Assembly (NCBI GenBank): GCA_002633025.1
Contig: NMRB01001187.1
Coordinates: 10,094 to 74,093 of the forward strand
DNA: 64,000 nucleotides
DNA from: Notospermus geniculatus
Lineage: Eukaryota > Nemertea > Pilidiophora > Heteronemertea > Lineidae
Direction of reading: 5' to 3'
How positions within the stretch are numbered: the first letter of the stretch is position 1; every line of letters begins with the position of its first letter. Shown one piece after another: positions 32,498-44,600 of this stretch. Made by a program: the position numbers and the translations under genes. The notes below the pieces were generated by a model. The model was not told the DNA's origin. It was given only the letters and a program-made list of their open reading frames with translations, and searched no databases.

Positions 32498-35084
32498 TAA
32501 CAGTTCACCATATGACGTCAGAAGCCTAATACCAGTCAATGGCTGCTGGCATGCTAAGTACATGTATGCCTAAAAGCTGGTCAAGCGGGCCATGGGTACA
32601 AAAGTTTAGGCAAAATATTTGTCTGAGAGGATGCGTTTGGTAAGTGTTATATCGGGTGGGCCAAAAAAAACGCATCGAACTTCAAATCTTCATTTCTCGA
32701 CAACTGTCCATTATAATTCAATGAAAATTGGTACCGTATCATTTAAAGATGTTTTGTTGAACGTGTGAAATTTTTGCATTGATACCTTTGGTATTTGGAC
32801 CGTATCACTGAATTTAAAAATCATTGTAAAAAAATGCGATTCCGGAATCCGGTAAAATACGGGTGGATGAAAAATTCCCAAACTTTAAATTTTCATTTCT
32901 CATAAAAGCTTTACCACAACTGAGTGAAATTTTGCCTAACACTGCTCCATGGTATTGCCCCTTATATGTGAAAGTATTAAACCAATAACTTTAATATCTA
33001 CCCTGTGGCGCTCATTACTATAACGCCATATTGGAATCGAGCGTTTCGAAGTTTCACCATTGTCTCCTAAAATATGATGAATGATTACTATGGTTTTTAC
33101 ATTTGGCACCACGATCTTAATACCAAAGATAATGTGTTGAAACTTTCACATTTTAGAAGCATAACCACGGAACAGTATTGAGTGAATTTCCATTGGGTTA
33201 TAATGAATAGTTATTGAGAAACAGAAATTCGAAGTTCGGGACGGGTTTTTCCTATCTTACTGGATTCCGGAATCACGCATTTTTACAATGATTTTTAAAT
33301 TATATAATACGGTGCTAACACCAAAGGTATCAATGCAAAAATTTCACACGTGAAACAAAACATCTTGACATTACACAGTACCAAATTTCATTGAATTATA
33401 ATAGACAGTTGTTGAGAAATCAAGATTTGAAGTTCGATTCGTTTTTTTTGGCCCACCCGATATCATGCTTGGACAATGAATGGCCACGACGTCATATGGG
33501 ATAACTCGTAGGCCAGCATCTTTGTTGGAAATGTCTATAGTTTACAGAATCACCAGGTTGAAAGGGTCAATGTTGATTAAGACAAAATATGTTGGCTCAC
33601 GTATACGTACTGTGCCTATACCTGAGTTATTGAACATCTGAGTTAACGAAAAGACGTAATTTTCGATTAATAGACTTGAGGTAATTGGGGGTATTTTACA
33701 ACAAATCTAGGTCATTGTTGGTGTAAAAAGGCAAGTACAGAGCTACATACGTCATCGCCGCCATCTTGGTTACTTTTTTAAATTGGTTGTTCTTTTGTTT
33801 TGGTTTCTTTTTCTTGTGGTAAAAGATGCAGGAAATATCATAACAGCACTAGGCCTAGCTTGGAACAGAAACGGACACATCAGGATAATATTTCGTGTAA
33901 CAGTAATCGATATTTTGCTAATTTAAGCGAGGAATTGATGACGCGCACCTGGACACAATCACAAGGACAGCAAAGTGTTAACATTGTATTCATCCGCGCC
34001 TTGTTTGTGAGTTCTGAACTCCGTCAGCATTGAATGCAGATTCTCGCCTAGTTCCAATGCATTTGATTATTACAGGTCACTAAATTGGCCGCGACATGAA
34101 GTCAGCCGATCCTACCTCGAGGACTAGATTACAAATATGGCGCAGGTTGACAAATCACCGCACAATGATACACCAAACATGACATTCTCAGCGAATCAGA
34201 TCAGATTATTGGCAGAAGATCGTCGGATGGGAACTATTTTCATTGATAGAGATTTTGTAACTGAATGACCAGTTGTTTCTGGATTGTTGCCATCGGATTT
34301 CTCGTATAGGAGGTTGATTTTCAGGATAAAAAGTGCATTCCTGAGGATTACTGGAGTTTCACCCTTTCTGACCAGTCTTCGCTTCGTGCTCAAAGATCCG
34401 CTGAACGCCACTCAAAAAAAGTCACATCAAGTTTTATTTATATTTGAGAATTTCGCAGTGCCGAGACACGTGCCTTCCCTATTTTCCTTCTCACCTTTTG
34501 TTTCGCTGATGGTTGAGGACTTCACAGTGCCAAGAGACGTGCAGTCCTTATTTTAGAAAAAAACACTCAGGTAAGTTCACTGGAATGTCATTCCAATCTG
34601 GGCGTGTTCCGTTCCGAGTTTTAGGACGACCATTTAGATAACGCAGACGATATGTTGACGGTAATTATGTCACATGTTACGTCAGAGAATAGATAGGCGA
34701 ATTTACCGCGTGCTCTGAAGTGTCGGCCTACTTGCGACCGCAGATATCCCGTGGTCAGAGCGGTGCGTGGTTTGATCCGCGAATTTGGGGAGTCAGGTAG
34801 GATTTTATTACTAAATCGTAATTTTTGAGTTTCACGTTGTTTTTCATAAAGCCAGAGCAAAAAATCTAAAATCACGTCTGTATATCACTATAAACCCAAC
34901 AAAGACGGTGGCCTACTGATTCTCCCCAAGACGTCATGGCCATTCATTTCCAAGCATAATATAACACTACCAAACGCATCATATCGGATGACTTTTTTAC
35001 CTAAACTTTTGTGCCCATGGCCCACTTGACCAGCTTAGCGTGCCAGCAGCTACATGTACATGTATTGTATGGTGAGAACTGTTA
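32498..35084. repeat. Inverted structure of 2.6 kb with long terminal arms
   Basis: The left arm, about 32498-32660 (TAACAGTTCACCATATGACG through GCCCATGGGTACAAAAGTTTAGG), is the inverse of 34925-35084. The interior holds a second palindrome (32649-33463) and AT-rich sequence without a transposase frame. Fragments of the arm occur at 46140-46215, 33466-33540 and 49425-49520. Confidence 0.65.
32649..33463. mobile_element. Long palindromic element, 0.8 kb
   Basis: Ends ATATCGGGTGGGCCAAAAAA and its inverse. The arms stay similar for about 200 bp on each side. No coding capacity, so a foldback or MITE-like element. Confidence 0.8.
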
Positions 35085-35225
35085 GACCGCCATCTTTCAT
35101 GTCTTTGTTTGGAAGGTCTACAGACTTGCTTTACAAGCACAGAAGTTTACGGTTTACCGCATGACATAACGCTATAAATACCGCCGGTTCCGGTTTCATC
35201 CTAAGGTTGCCCCAATGTTACTCAA

Positions 35226-35378
35226 TAGGGAGGTTTAGAAATCAAACGATAAACGTAAACGTTAACGACAACGTTATTTTTGTACCGAAAATGCAATATA
35301 AAATCTGGTTAATGTTAGTATGAAAATATAACGTTGTCGTAAAGTTAACGTTTATCGTTTGATTTCTTAAACTCCCTA
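35226..35378. mobile_element. Tc1/mariner-like MITE (family H), copy 3
   Basis: GGGAGGTTTAGAAATCAAAC at 35228, with the inverse ending at 35376 and TA on both sides. Confidence 0.85.
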
Positions 35379-35531
35379 TTGTAGGATGTTTACGTGAAAT
35401 GTCAGTTGAAATAGCACTTGAAGTAACGCGATAACACACGAGAAAAACCCAACTCGGTAAAACAAACACTTGACTGATCACAAAAACGGTAATCGTGACC
35501 AACTTCTTACGGCCGTTTTTCAAAAGGCAAT

Positions 35532-35684
35532 TAGGGAGGTTTCGAAATCAAACGATAAACCAAAACTTTACGACAACGTTATTTTTCATACTACCCATTA
35601 ACCAGATTTTGCATTGCATTTTCGGTACAAAAATAAAGTTGTCGTTAACGTTGACGTTTATCGTTTGATTTCGAAACCCGGTTA
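35532..35684. mobile_element. Tc1/mariner-like MITE (family H), copy 4
   Basis: Begins GGGAGGTTTCGAAATC at 35534. The right end is degraded (AAACCCGGTTA). Only about 155 bp after copy 3. Confidence 0.8.
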
Positions 35685-35693
35685 GGAAGGGTT

Positions 35694-35824
35694 AAGGCTG
35701 ATTCATACTCTGTCCGGATTTTGCGCCGACTATAATTTCACTGCGTGTGCACATTCACGTCGTGGAAACCTGCGATCAGTTTCATGCGCTTGACGGTCCG
35801 CAAGCGAGTATGAATCAGCCCTTA
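35694..35824. mobile_element. Small MITE with AAGGCTGATTCATACTC ends
   Basis: AAGGCTGATTCATACTC and GAGTATGAATCAGCCCTT bound 131 bp. Confidence 0.7.
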
Positions 35825-37448
35825 AAGAACAAATTCTTTAAAATCTAAAAAACATTATCCTACTGTTTACAACTGTTTACAAGAGTTAACGATAAACGAA
35901 ACAAGGGCTGAAATTCAAGAGGCAGTATAACTTCAGGAGGTGTAATTCCGTCTATTTTATCAGGCCCTGATAATTTTTAAGTGGACAGCCCGTCGACTTC
36001 GTTTGAGTGAGGCATTGGACAGACCTATCGTAAGACAGTAAGTTGTGACCGAATCGGCGCGGGAGGGGCAGGCCAAGAGGTGAGGGTCACACAGTTTTGT
36101 CAATTGAGAAATATTTACCGGGTGTTAGGTTCTAAAACAATATTGAGCCACAATTTCAAGGTTATTTGGGGTAACTGCCCTGCCTTGTCCTGGGTGGTAC
36201 ATCTAGTCGATAGCTGCCCTTCCTCTTGACAAATTTTTACGCTTTTTTACGATCAGCAAGATAAAATCCAAATGCCAGACAAATTGACAGTATCTGCTTC
36301 AACATTTGAATCGTGTGGTTTGTACACATTGTCGTCTGCCCAAGAAAAACGAATCGTAAACATTGAAAAATCAATAGGCCTACGATCATGTACATGTAGA
36401 CTTAGTTCTACACCATTACTACTCCAACAAGCCGAACTAAGTCTCCGAATATCTTAAGGCCCAAAGCGCGGCACTCTGTTTATAAAACACAAAAATGCAC
36501 CGTGAGCAGCGAAAAATTTGCGTATTTTTGCAATCCATGAGGTTATATCCCAGAGGCTAGCAGATCATTGATATATATTGAAATATATATATTTTGATAA
36601 GAAACGCAAATATATAGTTGATGTCAAAACAATATGGTTTCGTGGAGGCCATTTTGAATCAAACAGCGCTTACAACAATGAAAACATTGTCGCTTATATC
36701 AAGGGAAAACTCCATTGACAAGTAAAATATAGATGTGTTCCCACTGGTCAATGTTCAGCACTTATATTTTCTGACAAAATGGACATACCTTGGCAGTCAA
36801 AGTGTTAAAGTGAGTAATCTCATGCATGTGTGGGAAAAATTCGTCCTGTGCGGTTAATAGTGTTACATATATTCATTTCCCTGTCAATCATTTCCAATTT
36901 AGGCATTGACCCGCATTAGTTTGGAGGTAAAATGACCCAAATTCTCCATGTGGTCGTGTAACATGCGAAAGATTTACCAACTCAAGTCTGAGTCCCAGTT
37001 ACCAGGTTTTTGAAGACTATAAATGAGCCTTGTGTTTTCGAGCACGTTGGTTAGACACTCAAAGTAATGGCTGAAACCTACTTAGACCCTCTCACTGAGT
37101 ACTTTCCAACGACTACCTATGTGACAGGGTTTCTTTAGCATTGGAGAACCGCTCTTGAACCAATAGAATTCCCCGAGCAGCGAGCTGTTTAATCGCACCG
37201 AGCTAGTTCTTAGTACGTTCTGGAAAATTTTGCCGAACGGGCTCAAACTATCTGCGAACGGAGTGGACGTAGTGGCAACTTTTTACAGTCTTTTTACGAA
37301 CTTCATGGACGGGAAGGGTGCTCCAGAACTTCGAGGCATTATTTTGCCAAGGGTTACACGTTCTAGCCCGTTTTANTCATCGAGCTTTCGAGGTGTCAAC
37401 ATCCTATGGTGAGCTCCTGCTGAACACTTTTTTCAAAGAAAAAAGTTT

Positions 37449-37522
37449 GACCCAGCTGGGAATCGAACCCGCGCCTTGTTATCTCTGTCCCGCTGTCTTC
37501 CCCATTCGGCCACCGAACTTGT
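37449..37522 (-). other. tRNA-like sequence
   Basis: On the minus strand: A-box-like TGGCCGAATGG, perfect B-box GGTTCGATTCC, then a T run. The acceptor stem does not pair, so this is more likely a SINE head or dead tRNA than a working gene. Confidence 0.35.
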
Positions 37523-37616
37523 TGGAAGACTTCACATGTTTTCTCTTATTCGTAACATTATAACGTAAGTCGAAGGCCTACTACGTCTATGACAAACATA
37601 ACTCATGTCTCTGTCA

Positions 37617-37695
37617 GCTGGCTCGTTGACCGAGTAGATAGAGTGGTGGATTATGAATCATACGGTCGACGGTTCGAATCCCGTCTAAATGACTA
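37617..37695 (+). other. tRNA-like sequence
   Basis: Perfect T-arm GACGGTTCGAATCCCGTC and a D-arm-like CCGAGTAGATAGAGTGG, but no matching acceptor stem. A T run follows. Probably tRNA-derived repeat. Confidence 0.35.
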
Positions 37696-37933
37696 CAATT
37701 TTTTTTCTTTGAGTAGTGTAAGAGGTATCCGGAGATGTTGATAGCTCTGTTGCCTGAAGGCAAATAAGGTGGCGCCCTCCTGGCGTCGTGGGGTGTATCA
37801 TGTTCTGAGCCTTCGTTTGAGGTGTTTTCAGGGCGTTTGCAATTCTCTTGCTCGTCGCATGGGGGCTTTTTGTTCGTTCACGTCAGCTTTAAACAGCGAT
37901 TTGTACCACTGAATACCCGATACCAACGACCTA

Positions 37934-38057
37934 TGGGGCCGTATTTTAGAACGTTGACCTTAACATTAAGGTCCACCTTAAATCTATTGTTCTTTGTGGT
38001 TTTACAATAGATTATAGGTCGACCTTAACGTTAAGGAACGTTCTAAAATACGACCCA
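37934..38057. mobile_element. Palindromic element related to the GTF2E2 intron array
   Basis: GGGGCCGTATTTTAGAACG and its inverse, same interior as 13607-13725. Confidence 0.8.
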
Positions 38058-38241
38058 TAACCTTTTCCAAAAAATAAAATTTATCTTCCGATTCGGTCAA
38101 ATATGCTTATCATTATTAAAGTGATAATCTTATCATTATTGTTCATGTTGGCAATAAATAATGATACTGGTGTGGTTGCTCACGCGGTCAGTCGTAGTTC
38201 AGGCCACATATTTTAAAATAACATTTTAGTTAGACATTATA

Positions 38242-38313
38242 GGCCCATATTTTCAAAGCTGTTTTAACGCTAAAATGCATTTTAGCGTTAAAACAGCTTT
38301 GAAAATATGGGCC
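38242..38313. repeat. Perfect 72-bp palindrome
   Basis: GGCCCATATTTTCAAAGC runs inward to a central ATGCAT and is mirrored exactly, 36 bases per arm with no mismatch. Confidence 0.9.
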
Positions 38314-38364
38314 ATTGCGTCACGATCTTACCGGTGGGACTAAATTCTGACATCGGTGCCACTT

Positions 38365-38580
38365 TTTGTCGACAGGCGGCGCCACCGGCGGTGATTGCAT
38401 TATTCTCCAATACCGTAGTTTTGCATTTCGTCCCAGTGTTGGAGAATGTATGATTACATTACAATACAATGCATACGCGGATACTCGACACGGGGCGAGA
38501 TTGATAAGCGGTAGTTTAACAAAACTGTCAATAGAGGTCTCCTTTAGTAATTAACGCGGGTATGTTTAGCGCAGGGCCAA
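38365..38580 (+). repeat. Dispersed repeat family I, copy 3
   Basis: GCGCCACCGGCGGTGATTGC through GATAAGCGGTAGTTTAACA. Parallel to 22080-22295. Confidence 0.75.
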
Positions 38581-39119
38581 TATGGTCCGTGCGAACTGGG
38601 GAAAAGGTCGAAATATCATACCAATTCTGAAGGGAGGTTATGCCGAGTCGGATTTTGGACGATCAATCAAACGTTATTGAAAAAGTATAATTTGTATTTT
38701 CACAGTCTAATTGGTGTCATCAATATAATAAGGCTCAATATCAAGTCATTATCCTTGAAATTATGAAAATCATTGTGTTTCAATCTTTTTTTGGACAAAG
38801 TCCGTAAGAGCATTGGAGTAAAGTTAGAAAAATACGCACAGAATGACCACGTAGATGGCGTTGCGAGCGATGGCGTTGCGAACTGAATGACGTCATGAAG
38901 GAACGGTGTGACGTCATGAAGTAACAGTGTGTTTGGATGGAGGCGTACTCGCGGAATATAAGCTCGGTTTTGTTCGGCCTTCTCGTGGAGGGGGGGGGGG
39001 GGCGAGAGCACAATTAAAACGTTCGCTGTGGAGTTGTGTATATCGGAGTTGTGGATGTGTAGATGGTAGGGGGACCATGATGGGGCATTTATTTTTTGAC
39101 CTACTACATTTTGGCCTAT

Positions 39120-39350
39120 ACCTCACCTGTAGTACAGCCTATCGTGAGCCTTGTGATATACATTTTGGGAAGATCCAGCCGGAACTTATGAGAGCGAAGG
39201 TCCAGTATATAGGGCCTGGGAATAAAAAATTCCTCCTCACCTGTAGTACAGCCTATCGTGAGCCTTGTGATATACATTTTGGGAAGATCCAGCCGGAACT
39301 TATGAGAGCGAAGGTCCAGTATATAGGGCCTGCGAATAAAAAATTCCTTT
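39120..39350. repeat. Two tandem copies of a 115-bp unit
   Basis: CTCACCTGTAGTACAGCC through GCGAATAAAAAATTCCT. The copies are nearly identical, so very recent. Not obviously coding. Confidence 0.85.
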
Positions 39351-39750
39351 GTAACAGGTTTATCAACAAACTAGGTCATTGCCCAAACAGGCATAATTAG
39401 ATCACTTAATTCAATTAAAGATTGATTCAACTGATCACCGAACCGCATTGGTCAGCATCATGTGTCGTGATTTTCTTTCAACGCAGATTGAACGTACTCA
39501 TCAAGGCCAAGGTGAGGGTCGAGTCCGCTCGTTCAATCAAAAAACAGCATCCGATTCAACGAGTTGGGTGGTGAAAAACGCGGCGTCCTTGAGTAAGAAA
39601 CATATACAAAGTATTTAGGTACATGAACGAAGCTAAGATGTACCAAATAGATCATCCTTCCCATCCCAGTTTACACTACCATCGTAAATAACGTCTGCGT
39701 AAATTACACTTTGTATCCAATTAAACACGATGTATCTCTTCTTCAGGCTG

Positions 39751-39782
39751 TGACGTCATAATCAGAGGCGGTTGGGTATAAA
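39751..39782 (+). promoter_or_regulatory. CRE-like site and TATA box, upstream copy
   Basis: TGACGTCA at 39751-39758 and TATAAA at 39777-39782, identical in arrangement to 41519-41550. Confidence 0.6.
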
Positions 39783-39850
39783 ACCCGCACTATAACGGCA
39801 TGTCGAGTAGTCGAGAAACTCTTCATTTCTCGGATATCAACGAACCCACT

Positions 39851-40076
39851 ATGACCAAAACGAGGCAGCGGGCGGGGTTCCATATTTCTGTGCCCATGGG
39901 GTTTGTTTTGACCCTTTTGGCGGTCCTCCTGGCGGTTGGTGTGGGAATTATCGTCCATTTTGCTGGGTCTAACCGAAACTGCAATTCTCAGCATCCGTTA
40001 GCTAATGGTGATTCGGACGGGTCGACGGCTGCGCAGTGGGAGGCTTGCAAAAAGTTGGCGGCGGAGAAAGGAGAAA
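39851..40076 (+). pseudogene. Duplicate first exon of the aminopeptidase gene
   Basis: Encodes the same cytoplasmic tail, transmembrane segment and stalk as the exon at 41619-41844, differing at a few positions, with the same GTAAGA donor. It lies before the N gap inside a duplicated block (39655-40800 against 41426-42530). It may be the other haplotype placed in tandem, or a real alternative promoter/exon. The downstream exons are present once. Confidence 0.7.
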
Positions 40077-40136
40077 GTAAGAAAAATAATTTCTCGATTT
40101 CAAGTCCGATTTACAAGACTGGTTTATTTCCTTAAT

Positions 40137-40337
40137 GGGAGACTTTACTGCCGTTAGAGGCCGCCTGTTAGCAGTCCTAGAACGTCACAAAACGTAACAG
40201 GCGTCAAGACGTATAAGCCACGGCCTCCACGCCATTATGGATGACGTCATACCGTGCATTTTTTCTCTGTGACGTCAAATTCCCTAACGTTCTACGACCG
40301 CTAACTGGTGGTGGCCTCTAACGGCAGTAAAGTCTCC
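40137..40337. mobile_element. MITE with GACTTTACTGCCGTTAGAGG ends (two copies)
   Basis: Inverted ends GACTTTACTGCCGTTAGAGG and CCTCTAACGGCAGTAAAGTC. The second copy at 41908-42100 belongs to the duplicated block. Confidence 0.8.
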
Positions 40338-40852
40338 TATCTGTCAGCAACTCGGATGTCCCTAATTGAAAACCTGCAAAATAACGCCATACGTTATGCA
40401 GAGTCAATGTAGGTAGTTTGTAGATGATGTCCCCACTTGGAGAGGATCGTACGTACATAATGTCCCCAGTTAGTTGATTTGTGACGGCCACACTTCTATT
40501 CCAATTTAGGACACAGAACCATACACATGTACGTAAACGTGGACTTCATGTGTGTCACCATTTGTGTAGTACGGAATGTCCGACTGCACTTTGGTAGCAT
40601 ACACAAGTACGGGTGTCCACATGAGGTGCAAATAGGAAAATATTCCGTGGAGAAAGTGTCCCGGTGTTATAGAATCTAATGTTCCCGATGTGAGATGTTC
40701 GCTTCCTTTCTACAGGGGACATCTCGTGACAGAAGTTCCTGTCTGTAGTGTCCGGCCTATTGTAGGTGACCCTATTCCGTCAGAATCATTTGTTGAGTAG
40801 CTTGTGATGGCGTCCTCCGTACTTACCAGGGCCAATAATGCTATTGCGTCGG

Positions 40853-41425
40853 NNNNNNNNNNNNNNNNNNNNNNNNNNNNNNNNNNNNNNNNNNNNNNNN
40901 NNNNNNNNNNNNNNNNNNNNNNNNNNNNNNNNNNNNNNNNNNNNNNNNNNNNNNNNNNNNNNNNNNNNNNNNNNNNNNNNNNNNNNNNNNNNNNNNNNNN
41001 NNNNNNNNNNNNNNNNNNNNNNNNNNNNNNNNNNNNNNNNNNNNNNNNNNNNNNNNNNNNNNNNNNNNNNNNNNNNNNNNNNNNNNNNNNNNNNNNNNNN
41101 NNNNNNNNNNNNNNNNNNNNNNNNNNNNNNNNNNNNNNNNNNNNNNNNNNNNNNNNNNNNNNNNNNNNNNNNNNNNNNNNNNNNNNNNNNNNNNNNNNNN
41201 NNNNNNNNNNNNNNNNNNNNNNNNNNNNNNNNNNNNNNNNNNNNNNNNNNNNNNNNNNNNNNNNNNNNNNNNNNNNNNNNNNNNNNNNNNNNNNNNNNNN
41301 NNNNNNNNNNNNNNNNNNNNNNNNNNNNNNNNNNNNNNNNNNNNNNNNNNNNNNNNNNNNNNNNNNNNNNNNNNNNNNNNNNNNNNNNNNNNNNNNNNNN
41401 NNNNNNNNNNNNNNNNNNNNNNNNN
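40853..41425. other. Assembly gap, 573 N
   Basis: Unknown bases. A SINE fragment (40790-40852) runs into the gap from the left. Confidence 1.
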
Positions 41426-41518
41426 TTCCCATCCCAGTTTACACTACCATCGTAAATAACGTCTGCGTAAATTACACTTTGTATCCAATTAAACACGCTG
41501 TATCTCTTCTTCAGGCTG

Positions 41519-41550
41519 TGACGTCATAATCAGAGGCGGTTGGGTATAAA
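41519..41550 (+). promoter_or_regulatory. CRE-like site and TATA box of the aminopeptidase gene
   Basis: TGACGTCA at 41519-41526, TATAAA at 41545-41550. A start site about 30 bases later would fall near 41575-41580, downstream of the ATG at 41568, which favours the ATG at 41619. Confidence 0.6.
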
Positions 41551-41618
41551 ACCCGCACTATAACGGCATGTCGAGTAGTCGAGAAACTCTTCATTTCTCG
41601 GATATCAACGAACCCACC

Positions 41619-44600
41619 ATGACCAAAACGAGGCAGCGGGCGGGCTTCCATATTTCTGTGCCCATGGGGTTTGTTTTGACCCTTTTGGCGGTCCTCCTGG
41701 CGGTTGGTGTGGGAATTATCGTCCATTTTGCTGGGTCTAACCGAAACTGCAATTCTCAGCATCCGTTAGCTAATGGTGATTCTGACGCGTCGACGGCTGC
41801 GCAGTGGGAGGCTTGCCAAAAGTTGGCGGCGGAGAAAGGAGAAAGTAAGAATAATTTCTCGATTTCAAGTCCGATTTACATCAGCATGGTTTGTTTCCTT
41901 AATGTTAGACTTTACTGCCGTTAGAGGCCGCCTGTTAGCAGTCCTAGAACGTCACAAAACGTAACAGGCGTCAAGACGTAAGCCACGGCCTCCACGCCAT
42001 TATGGATGACGTCATACCGTGCGTTTGTTCTCTGTGACGTCAAATTTCGTGACGTTCTCGGACCGCTAACTCATGGTGGCCTCTAACGGCAGTAAAGTCC
42101 CCATTTGTCAGCAACTCGGATGTCCCTAATTGAAAACCTGCAAAATGACGCCATACGTTATGCAGAGTCAATGTAGGTAGTTTGAAGATAATGTCCCCAC
42201 TTTGATAGGATCATACGTAATGTCCCCAGTTAGTTGATTTGTGACAGCCATAAGTCTATTCCTACTGGGGACACAGAACCATGTGTGTCAGCATTTGTGT
42301 AGCACTGAATGTCCGCACTTTGGTAGCACACACAAGTACGGGTGTCCACACGAGGTGTAAATAGGAAAATATTCCGTGGAGAAAGTGTCCCGGTGTTATA
42401 GAATCAAATGTTCCCGATACCAGATGTCCGCTTCTTTTGTACAGGGATATCTCGTGACAAAAGTTCCTGTCTGTTAGTGTCCGGCCTATTGTAGGTGACC
42501 CTATTCCGTCAGAATCATTTGTTAGGGGGGGGGGACCTCATATCGGGGTACATGACATTTTATGATACCGGGAACTAGAGATCGACTGGCCCAGGTCTAC
42601 TCAAATAAAGATGATATGATGTCCATTTTTCCAGCATTGCCGTGCAAGTCCACTACTACGGGCAGCGATTCGCCCCCGACCACTCCGGTGACCACAGCCG
42701 CTCCGAAGGTCAAGGATATCAGGCTCCCTGACACCATAGTTCCCGTTCACTATGACCTTGAACTTAAACCAGACATCTATGGGAGTGACCCTTCGACCTT
42801 CAGGTTCTACGGCAAGGTCAGAATTCATATAAAGTGTAAAAAACCCACGGACGTTATCAAACTTCATATAAACAAATTGGACATTGTCGACAGTTCCATT
42901 AAATTTGGTCTTCAAAGCGGTGCTGGTTCAAAAGTTCCAAACTACAAAAGTTGGAGCCATGACAAGGCAAGGCAGTTCTTTGTTGGACAACTAGATGGCG
43001 CTCTGACCGCTGGTGAGGATTATTACATCGAGATGGAGTTTTCGGGACCACTCGACAATGACTTGGCGGGTTTGTACAGGAGTGAATACAAGAGGGGGAA
43101 AAGTATGGTGTAAGTATGTTGCTAAGAATTGTCATTCGTAATGATCGTTTTTACTTCGGAAGGAATCGGTGATGATCGGTTCTGATTCGGAACAAATCGG
43201 CGATGATCGGTTCTGGTTCGGAAAGAATCGGCGATGCTCGGTTCTGAGTCGGACAGAATCGGCGTTGATCGGTTATAAGTCGAAAAGAAACCTCTTTTCT
43301 TCAGTATTTAGGTATCCGTCCCCTTAGTCACAGAGGGATGACGAATCCACGAACGCCGGCTGCAATTGTTACTAACTTTCTTTGTTCCAGTTTTTGAGTA
43401 CCTATTTTATCACCAACCTTTCTTCGTTTCATCAGTTATCTAGCCACTTCGTTTTTTGCCCCAACCGAAGCCAGGAAAGCATTCCCATGTTTCGACGAGC
43501 CGGCATTTAAAGCAACATTTTCTCTCACCCTCCTGAGAGCGTCACATTATAAAACCGTCGGCAACATGCCGATACAAAATAAACAAAACAGGTACAGTAG
43601 GACCGCAGTAAATATGACGCCATAGAAGGAAGCTACCTGCATGTTAAGCCCCATGCATTTACTTGTATGTTTTCCGCCTCCCATCGTTCATACAAGCCCC
43701 GGTGTCAAAAACTTTGGGGTCTCTCATTGGTTGAAAATATCCCATTGCTGACATTTCATTGGTCAATTTCTGAGATTGCACAAAACATCATCCTCAGAAA
43801 TAAATATCCCTTATAAAGCTGTGTAGATTTCGCATGCACGCTGATCAGCTTTTTCGTCCTGCCGCAAAGGTGGGACCACCTGTAGTAAAAAAATCTGCAC
43901 GCTCACTAACCGCAACATTTTCAAGCTACAATCATCAAATTCAGCATATTTTTCGTCATTCACATTACATACATCAACCGACCAATGAGAGACTGCGATA
44001 CATTGACTGCGGGATTGGAATGGCCGCTTCATGTGTCGTCACTAGATTGACCTAGTTTCTTGACCTAGTTCTTGTTTCGTTCCGTCAGCACAATAGCCAC
44101 GACACAATTTCAACCGACCGATGCCAGGAAGGCCTTCCCTTGTTTTGACGAACCCGCTCTGAAGGCCACTTTTTCAACTACCCTTCTCCGGAAGTCATCA
44201 CGCGTGTCACTCTCAAACATGCCAATTGTACGCAACGAAACCAGGTAAAATGTTTATATTGGAAATTGCTGGATGTTGGATGCTGGATATTGGAAATTTT
44301 GGTGGCGGGAGGCATTCAACATTCGGTTGTGACGTCACTAGTGATTTCTGCAAATGTTCAGTTCACACCTTGCACGCTTTATCATAAAAACACCTTCAGC
44401 CTCGTTCTCGCTGCTTATATGTCCTTTCCACTCATTAGATTAGTTCCCGACCTCACCGGTAGGGTTAAAAACTGAGATCGGTAGCGCCTATCCTCTATAA
44501 TCACGTGATCATCGTTTCCAGCGCTCTGATTGGTCAACAAAAGAGAAATAAATGGTCTTTCAACTAATCAACGACGGCAGTACCGATCTCAGAATTTCAT

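Larger units (their letters stand above)
35825..37930. other. No protein gene seen; tRNA-like sequences
   Basis: AT-rich. Includes a family A half element (37082-37131), an N at 37376 and two tRNA-like sequences, listed next. Confidence 0.45.

Noticed and set aside
37449-37695. Two working tRNA genes
   Set aside because: B boxes are good but acceptor stems do not pair; kept only as tRNA-like sequences.
40710-41529. Long open frames across the N gap
   Set aside because: They exist only because N codons contain no stops.
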